The position numbers and the translations under genes were made by a program. Shown in pieces: positions 34,718-39,450 of a stretch of DNA of 39,450 bases. This stretch comes from a virus. The notes under the pieces were generated by a model. It saw nothing but the letters and a program-made list of their open reading frames with translations, was not told where the DNA came from and did not search any database. Location: positions 1 through 39,450 of the IMG/VR virus record IMGVR_UViG_3300021197_001667; one strand, written 5' to 3'. Every line of letters begins with the position of its first letter. Positions within the stretch are counted from its first letter, which is position 1.

Positions 34718-36872
34718 AGCCTCTTACCTTTTTATCTGGTTCAAACTCTCTGATCTTCAGATTGTAGCTTCTTAGAACCGGTGTTGTGTAACGGTTATCG
34801 TTGTCACTTCTAATGATAATAACAGAAGTTAAACTGCCAACGTGGTCTTTGTAGACTTTGTCAAAAACAATTCTACCGTTACGTAGCTTAATGGTTTTGT
34901 CTGAAGAAAGCGCTTGGTTTCTTTGGACATTATAATCTACCCAGTACTGGGAGTTGTAGTCTGGATCAATTAGCTTGACCCTACAGTTTCCAGCAAGAGC
35001 ATCACGCTTTGCACTAGTTGCAGCAGTACCAGCAGGAAGCTCTGTTAGCCATGTAGCGCCCCCATCAATAGATAGGTGATACTCTGTTCCAAGAGTAAGC
35101 AAGGTCTGATGCTTGTACACGCTAAGAGGAGTGCTGACAGCACTCTGCTTGTAGAAGTAGATGAAAGGCAAGTTTGACTTAGTTAAAGTTGAGTCAGGTA
35201 CAGCTGCTTGGTCTTTAATCTTAATAGTAAACTGATTCGTTGTCGTTACTACATAAGATGTTGCAATACCATTGAACCCAGTCTCTGCTCCGCCGAATAC
35301 ACAAAGGTCGCCCAGAACAGTTGAAGCAGGGTCAACAGGTGTAAGCCCATGGCCTGCATCTACTACACAAGTCCACTCACCTGTTACAGCATTGTAAGTA
35401 GCTGTATCAATACGAGTCTTTGTTGCGCCATGCAAGAAATCAGGGAAAAGCTTTAAGCGAGACTCGTCACCAAAAACAGGCAACCACTCTCTTGTTGACA
35501 ATTCACCATCTACAACTGGAATAAGCTCTCGAATAGACTTTCCGTTGTCTCTATTCTTTAGATTTACTCCAATGTACTTCTCTACGAATGCAGTCCCTGG
35601 GGTGGGACTGCCTCCGTCCTCTCCTCCGGTTGCGTCTGTAACGCCATATAATCTGTTCTCACTAGTTACCGAAACAGTATCAGTCTTGTCCTTAAGCGCG
35701 ACTCCAATAGGTCCGTTTACAGGAACTGGCTTTGACTTGAAAAAGCCTAAGTTGTTGTAAGTCCTAAGACCAAACTTAACTCTTTCAAAGGAGAAGTCAA
35801 AAACTGTACCCTGTACGGTTTCACGCTTTTCATCAAGCAACTGACTAAACCCAGAGTTAGACAATACATCGTTAATGCGAGCTACTCGTGGATCACCAAA
35901 GGTGTAACTAGTGCTTGTGACAGGTGCATTCTGAACAAACTTAACCTTTACGAACCTAGTCCTAACTGGCTCAAACAATACCTTCTTTACTCGCTTACCT
36001 GTAATATCAATAGTTGAAAGTGTCTTTTCTTCCCCATTCTCTGTTACATACTTAATACTTTCGATTTCTACAGGAGAGCTGCCTACAGGCTTTACCATCA
36101 TCTGGTTTACAAGCTGTAGTGATGAAAGCTCAAACATAAGCGTGCACGTTGCAGCACGCTTAACGTAAAGCTTAGAGGTATCGTCATACTCACGATGAAT
36201 TACAACATGTCTAAAGATGCGCTTAGGCATAAGGATGTTGTTTGGATTGTTAGAAGCAATTGGTTTTGATGAGTCTCCAAAGTCTGTTTCTTCAGAAACA
36301 AGCATTGCAGATTTAACAGGTACAGCAATAGTTTCCATGACAGGAAGAGTTGCACCTACGTTACGAATAACATCTGCTTCGTTTTCAGGAACAAAATTAA
36401 GACCAGTCTTGTAGTCTAGGTTCCAGTGTTCATTAGTATAGGGAGCACGTCCGTCTCTGGGACGTGCAAACTCGTTGTGGTGTACTTCAGAGTAACCAGC
36501 AAACGTTTTAATCTCTTCCTCACGGATATCAGATTTGATTACCTCAATCTCTCGCTGCATATCGTCTAGCATAGAAAGATTAGATTCTGAAAGCTGATCA
36601 ATTTCGTTCTGAATGTAATTTGCTTGGCTCGCCAAAGAGCCAATAAAAAACTTAGAGTCTTTTAGAAAAGTACGAATGCTCTTAGAAGAAACAATGTTGC
36701 CTATGCCTACAGGCAGGCTAGTCTTTTTGTTGTTTGAGTTAATATAACTTCTAGCGCGAGCATCAACAGTTTCTGCATCGATGCTTTTAAAAGCTACGTC
36801 TGAGACTCTACGACGTGCAGCTTCAGCAAGAAACCTTTCTAAGTTCAGGTTCTTTTTAAAATCAGATGACAT
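34707..36872 (-). CDS. Putative baseplate/tail structural protein (721 aa)
   Basis: The N-terminal 130 residues are helical (LERFLAEAARRRVSDVAF, IDQLSESNLSMLDDMQREIE). A beta-sandwich follows, with TCTLMFELSSLQLVNQMMVK and KVLFEPVRTRFVKVKFVQNA, similar in plan to the two neighbouring genes. A Gly/Pro linker (TGGEDGGSPTPGTAF) leads to a C-terminal beta-rich half. The gene starts 5 bases after the preceding stop, with only a weak binding site. Strong hairpins lie in the coding region at 35590, 36137 and 36445. Confidence 0.75.
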   Translation of the reverse strand: MSSDFKKNLNLERFLAEAARRRVSDVAFKSIDAETVDARARSYINSNNKKTSLPVGIGNIVSSKSIRTFLKDSKFFIGSLASQANYIQNEIDQLSESNLSMLDDMQREIEVIKSDIREEEIKTFAGYSEVHHNEFARPRDGRAPYTNEHWNLDYKTGLNFVPENEADVIRNVGATLPVMETIAVPVKSAMLVSEETDFGDSSKPIASNNPNNILMPKRIFRHVVIHREYDDTSKLYVKRAATCTLMFELSSLQLVNQMMVKPVGSSPVEIESIKYVTENGEEKTLSTIDITGKRVKKVLFEPVRTRFVKVKFVQNAPVTSTSYTFGDPRVARINDVLSNSGFSQLLDEKRETVQGTVFDFSFERVKFGLRTYNNLGFFKSKPVPVNGPIGVALKDKTDTVSVTSENRLYGVTDATGGEDGGSPTPGTAFVEKYIGVNLKNRDNGKSIRELIPVVDGELSTREWLPVFGDESRLKLFPDFLHGATKTRIDTATYNAVTGEWTCVVDAGHGLTPVDPASTVLGDLCVFGGAETGFNGIATSYVVTTTNQFTIKIKDQAAVPDSTLTKSNLPFIYFYKQSAVSTPLSVYKHQTLLTLGTEYHLSIDGGATWLTELPAGTAATSAKRDALAGNCRVKLIDPDYNSQYWVDYNVQRNQALSSDKTIKLRNGRIVFDKVYKDHVGSLTSVIIIRSDNDNRYTTPVLRSYNLKIREFEPDKKVRGYES

Positions 36873-36876
36873 GGAT

Positions 36877-37338
36877 TTACTCTACTGCAACGTTTACATA
36901 AAAACGTCTTGCAGGAGCACCTGTAGGCTGCTCCATCTTAATGGTAAATGTAGTAGCGTCACCTGGCCCTAGCTCCTTAAAGGCAATCTTGCTGCTTACT
37001 GAGTGACCTGTTGTACGGTTAATGTAACCGGTAATATTTGGACCTGTAGTCTGAGGCACAGAAACATATACGCCACCCTGACTGGTTACACCATCAGTAG
37101 TGTCTTGACCCATTGTGATTAGATCTTGATAATCTGTTTCTGGTGAAGCCTCACCTGGATTGTCTACGTCGCCCAAGGTACTTGCAAAAGCAAGGTACAA
37201 ACCCAGAGAAGACAATGTGTCCTCTCCGCTGTTTGTCACCTGAATGGTTACATCAGTAGATGCTACCGTCTGAGGGTCGTAAATGTCATTGTAAGTGGCA
37301 CCATTATAATGCCTAAAGATTAGATCCTCTGCGCCCAT
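36877..37338 (-). CDS. Small beta-rich virion protein (153 aa)
   Basis: The sequence is mostly short strands with Thr/Gly/Asp turns (VTIQVTNSGEDTLSSLGLYL; KIAFKELGPGDATTFTIKME) and looks like an immunoglobulin-like sandwich of the kind that decorates tails or baseplates. It has an AAGAGGTG binding site, follows the upstream gene by 10 bases and precedes the 721-residue gene by 4. No named family is recognised. Confidence 0.68.
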   Translation of the reverse strand: MGAEDLIFRHYNGATYNDIYDPQTVASTDVTIQVTNSGEDTLSSLGLYLAFASTLGDVDNPGEASPETDYQDLITMGQDTTDGVTSQGGVYVSVPQTTGPNITGYINRTTGHSVSSKIAFKELGPGDATTFTIKMEQPTGAPARRFYVNVAVE

Positions 37339-37348
37339 TCAACACCTC

Positions 37349-39450
37349 TTATGGAGCCTTAACTGTCCTTACTGAAGAGTAGTATCCCTCGGGATACTCC
37401 ACTCCGTCAAGCGTAAGAGTTACTCGGTAGTAGTAAGTCTTGTCGTATGCTGCGGTAGTGTCCGTATAGGATATTGTACTGCGTGTTGAAGAGGATGTAA
37501 AGGAATGAATCTGCGTCCAAGCTTCAGCCTTCGTGTTCTTTCTGTAAAGCTTATAGGTAATGCTAGAGCCTTCCCAAGATAGATCGAGCTGTACATTGCC
37601 ATTGCTTAGCGGAATAAGATCAATATCTGCAGAGTGACCATACCACTCAATAAGAGGTAGTACTGAAGAATGAAGGTGCTGGGTAGCTAGCGTAATAGCC
37701 TTTTCTTTTGTAAGAGAGCCACCGTACTCTTCAAGAAGAGAGTACGGTAAACGCATATGCATAGTTGCTGCTTCTGGAAGCTCAAACCCATCAGGATTAT
37801 TCGTACCAATCTCTGAGAAAAGAAGGCGTTGGTTTGCGCGCAATGCAGCTGAGAACTTGTCGTCGTAAATCTTATTACCTGATCGACGAACATCGTAAAC
37901 AGTTTGATTCTCCTTAAGGCCAATGTCCATTACATTAACTTCTGCAAGAATTGCATATCCACGAGTGTTATTGTATCCCACAGTTGCCAGGTCAATAAAA
38001 CAAGCTGTTCCGTCATCAGTAATGTACTTGCGACCTACAACAGAATTAGAGTTGTATGCCCCGCCAGAACTTTTTAGCTGAAGGTTAGGATGCCCAAAGC
38101 CAAGATCTTGACTGCACTCAACAATAGTGCCTTCACGGTCAACAACAAGATGGTGAATAGCGTGGTCATCAGTTTCATCTACATCCGGTACAAGGTAGAA
38201 GACATACATGTAGTCTAGTACCTTCTTGTTGGTAAGAGGGTTTAGGTTTACACGAGTGTACTCGTAATCGTCAGCCTCGTAGAAGTATGAAGCTGATAGG
38301 CTCCATGAGGGATGAAGCTTTGTGTTAAGAGTAATGATGCCGCTCTTATTATCAAGCGATCCAATAACGTCTGTCTCATAAAAGACAGACGTATCACTAT
38401 AACGAGTTCCAGATAATGACTGATCTGTGCTAAACGCCCTAAGCAAAACACCTTCTACGTTGTAAGCCAAAATAGAACAATGCCTTCCTGCACTAGGATC
38501 AATAGCAAGATTCTTTCTTGTAGCAGCAAGAGCATGGTCGTTAACGTAGTTTAGTACATCATAAGGGCTAAACAAATAAGGCTTTGACGGAGCAAAAGGC
38601 TGCTGGTCAAACTCTGGTACAAAGTAACGCCTAGAAGAGCCATTAGTAACAGCGTCAATTTCACCAGCTGTAAACCTTAGATACCAAGCATCAGTAGGTT
38701 TCCTTCCTGCAGGAAGCCTTGGCTGAATCAAAGACTTAGCAATAGGCTTAACATACCAAGTATCACCAGTATTCATGTAAAAGGTATAACCACTAGAGTT
38801 ACGCTCTTTAGTGTATACAGGGTATGCCTTTGTAACCATGCCGGTAGTCAAATCAATGTCTTCCCAGGATGCTTCCTTCGCCACTGGTACAGGGGACAAT
38901 AGTGTGTGTGTTTGCGTGCCAGATGAGTCTGTTGAAAGAACGTAGAATAGCCTATAACCACCAGTGTTAAGGCTAAAGCGATTCTGATAGTTCGTGTAAA
39001 TAACATTCTGGCTCAAATCAATAGTGTAACCACTATCTACATCAACACCTTCACCTTTTGTGTAGACTCTAAGAGTAGCCTCGACAGTATTGGCAGGAAG
39101 GTCGTGGCGAAAGAAAAGAGGACGTGTAGTACCAAGCTCATCAATAAAAGTTTTGTTGGTAATAGAAACTTCACTGTACTCGGAAGTAACAGAAGATGAA
39201 GTAGTGACCAGCCATGGTGTGCGAAGCTCTAACTTAGCTTCGCTATTTGAAGGAATGCTGTAAGACCTGTTGACCATTACAATGTTTGCGCGGGAGTCAA
39301 TTTCCTTGTTTTCAATATAAGCTACAGGAACACTGCTATCCTGAATAAGATCCGTGTAGAGGAATGACTCTACTCGCTTATGAATGTGATTGACAACAGG
39401 CAATGAGTAGGTCTGTGGGCTTCCAGAGCCCACAGCCTCTTCAGCAATTA
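37349..39450 (-). CDS. Large virion protein with C-terminal fibronectin type III domain (5' end outside window)
   Basis: The frame is open to the window edge (IAEEAVGSGSPQTYSLP), so the true start is probably outside; GTG 39433 is the only start-like codon near the edge and has a binding site too close to be convincing. Visible are about 700 residues, beta-rich throughout. The last 85 residues (NVQLDLSWEGSSITYKLYR to YYYRVTLTLDGVEYPEGYYS) form a clear fibronectin type III domain, common in tail and baseplate proteins that touch the cell surface. Three strong inverted repeats lie in the coding region, at 37721, 38367 and 39413. Confidence 0.72.
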   Translation of the reverse strand, partial: IAEEAVGSGSPQTYSLPVVNHIHKRVESFLYTDLIQDSSVPVAYIENKEIDSRANIVMVNRSYSIPSNSEAKLELRTPWLVTTSSSVTSEYSEVSITNKTFIDELGTTRPLFFRHDLPANTVEATLRVYTKGEGVDVDSGYTIDLSQNVIYTNYQNRFSLNTGGYRLFYVLSTDSSGTQTHTLLSPVPVAKEASWEDIDLTTGMVTKAYPVYTKERNSSGYTFYMNTGDTWYVKPIAKSLIQPRLPAGRKPTDAWYLRFTAGEIDAVTNGSSRRYFVPEFDQQPFAPSKPYLFSPYDVLNYVNDHALAATRKNLAIDPSAGRHCSILAYNVEGVLLRAFSTDQSLSGTRYSDTSVFYETDVIGSLDNKSGIITLNTKLHPSWSLSASYFYEADDYEYTRVNLNPLTNKKVLDYMYVFYLVPDVDETDDHAIHHLVVDREGTIVECSQDLGFGHPNLQLKSSGGAYNSNSVVGRKYITDDGTACFIDLATVGYNNTRGYAILAEVNVMDIGLKENQTVYDVRRSGNKIYDDKFSAALRANQRLLFSEIGTNNPDGFELPEAATMHMRLPYSLLEEYGGSLTKEKAITLATQHLHSSVLPLIEWYGHSADIDLIPLSNGNVQLDLSWEGSSITYKLYRKNTKAEAWTQIHSFTSSSTRSTISYTDTTAAYDKTYYYRVTLTLDGVEYPEGYYSSVRTVKAP
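37721..37748. repeat. Perfect 10-bp inverted repeat in the FN3 virion gene
   Basis: ACCGTACTCT and AGAGTACGGT flank an 8-base loop within coding sequence. No T-run follows on either strand. It belongs to the dispersed set of intragenic hairpins. Confidence 0.8.
38367..38392. repeat. Perfect 10-bp inverted repeat in the FN3 virion gene
   Basis: ACGTCTGTCT and AGACAGACGT flank the loop CATAAA inside coding sequence. It has the same geometry as other members of the set (8-10 bp stem, usually a 5-8 base loop). Confidence 0.8.

Noticed and set aside
5395-39435. Intragenic hairpins as ordinary rho-independent terminators
   Set aside because: None of those listed is followed by a convincing T-run, and most lie in the middle of long genes that must be read through.
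1-39450. tRNA genes, CRISPR arrays, insertion sequences or attachment sites
   Set aside because: I looked for cloverleaf-type stems with a CCA or T-arm, regularly spaced direct repeats and transposase motifs and found none I could support.

Overview
The window is part of a tailed double-stranded DNA bacteriophage genome, probably a large one. It carries a bacterial-type DNA polymerase III alpha subunit, a primase-helicase, several phage-type nucleases, a purine-salvage enzyme, self-splicing introns with homing endonucleases, and long blocks of virion fibre and baseplate-like genes. The host cannot be read from the sequence. Base composition is moderately AT-leaning, ribosome binding sites are AGGAG-like, and start codons often overlap the previous stop (TAATG or ATGA). 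No tRNA, rRNA, CRISPR array or insertion sequence was seen.

Layout: (1) 1-1203, + strand, the N-terminal part of DnaE (PHP domain and start of the palm), ending just before the catalytic Asp motif. (2) 1245-10288, - strand, four virion genes including a 2,294-residue adhesin, bounded by a hairpin terminator on the left and a putative promoter on the right. (3) 10374-27172, + strand, a dense replication and metabolism operon. It holds the C-terminal part of DnaE (catalytic aspartates onward, interrupted by a group I intron), a metallophosphoesterase, a Cas4-like nuclease, an IMP dehydrogenase/GMP reductase, a primase-helicase interrupted by a second group I intron, a membrane-anchored coiled-coil protein, a second degenerate Cas4-like protein, a Vsr-like nuclease, a ClpP-like protease, a Holliday-junction-resolvase-like nuclease, a possible sigma-like factor and several unknowns. 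It ends in a strong terminator. (4) 27209-39450, - strand, convergent, a tail fibre/baseplate module that runs off the window.

The most unusual arrangement is that one essential gene, dnaE, is broken in two at the palm active site, with a roughly 9 kb virion cassette on the opposite strand between the halves. Each half has its own extra peptide at the break. The two halves must meet as proteins, either by non-covalent assembly or by a so far unrecognised protein-splicing step. The C-terminal half is interrupted again, inside the FNKSHS motif, by a group I intron; a sister intron sits right after the Walker B aspartate of the helicase. One intron carries its LAGLIDADG gene in sense orientation in the P1 loop; the other carries one antisense after the catalytic core. 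Both endonuclease genes share the same control layout: a sigma70-like promoter whose -10 box lies in the 5' arm of a hairpin that would sequester the start codon or Shine-Dalgarno sequence.

At another scale, coding regions contain many perfect 8-10 bp inverted repeats with 3-8 nt loops (24 found by eye), well above a simple chance estimate and not explained by any annotated feature.
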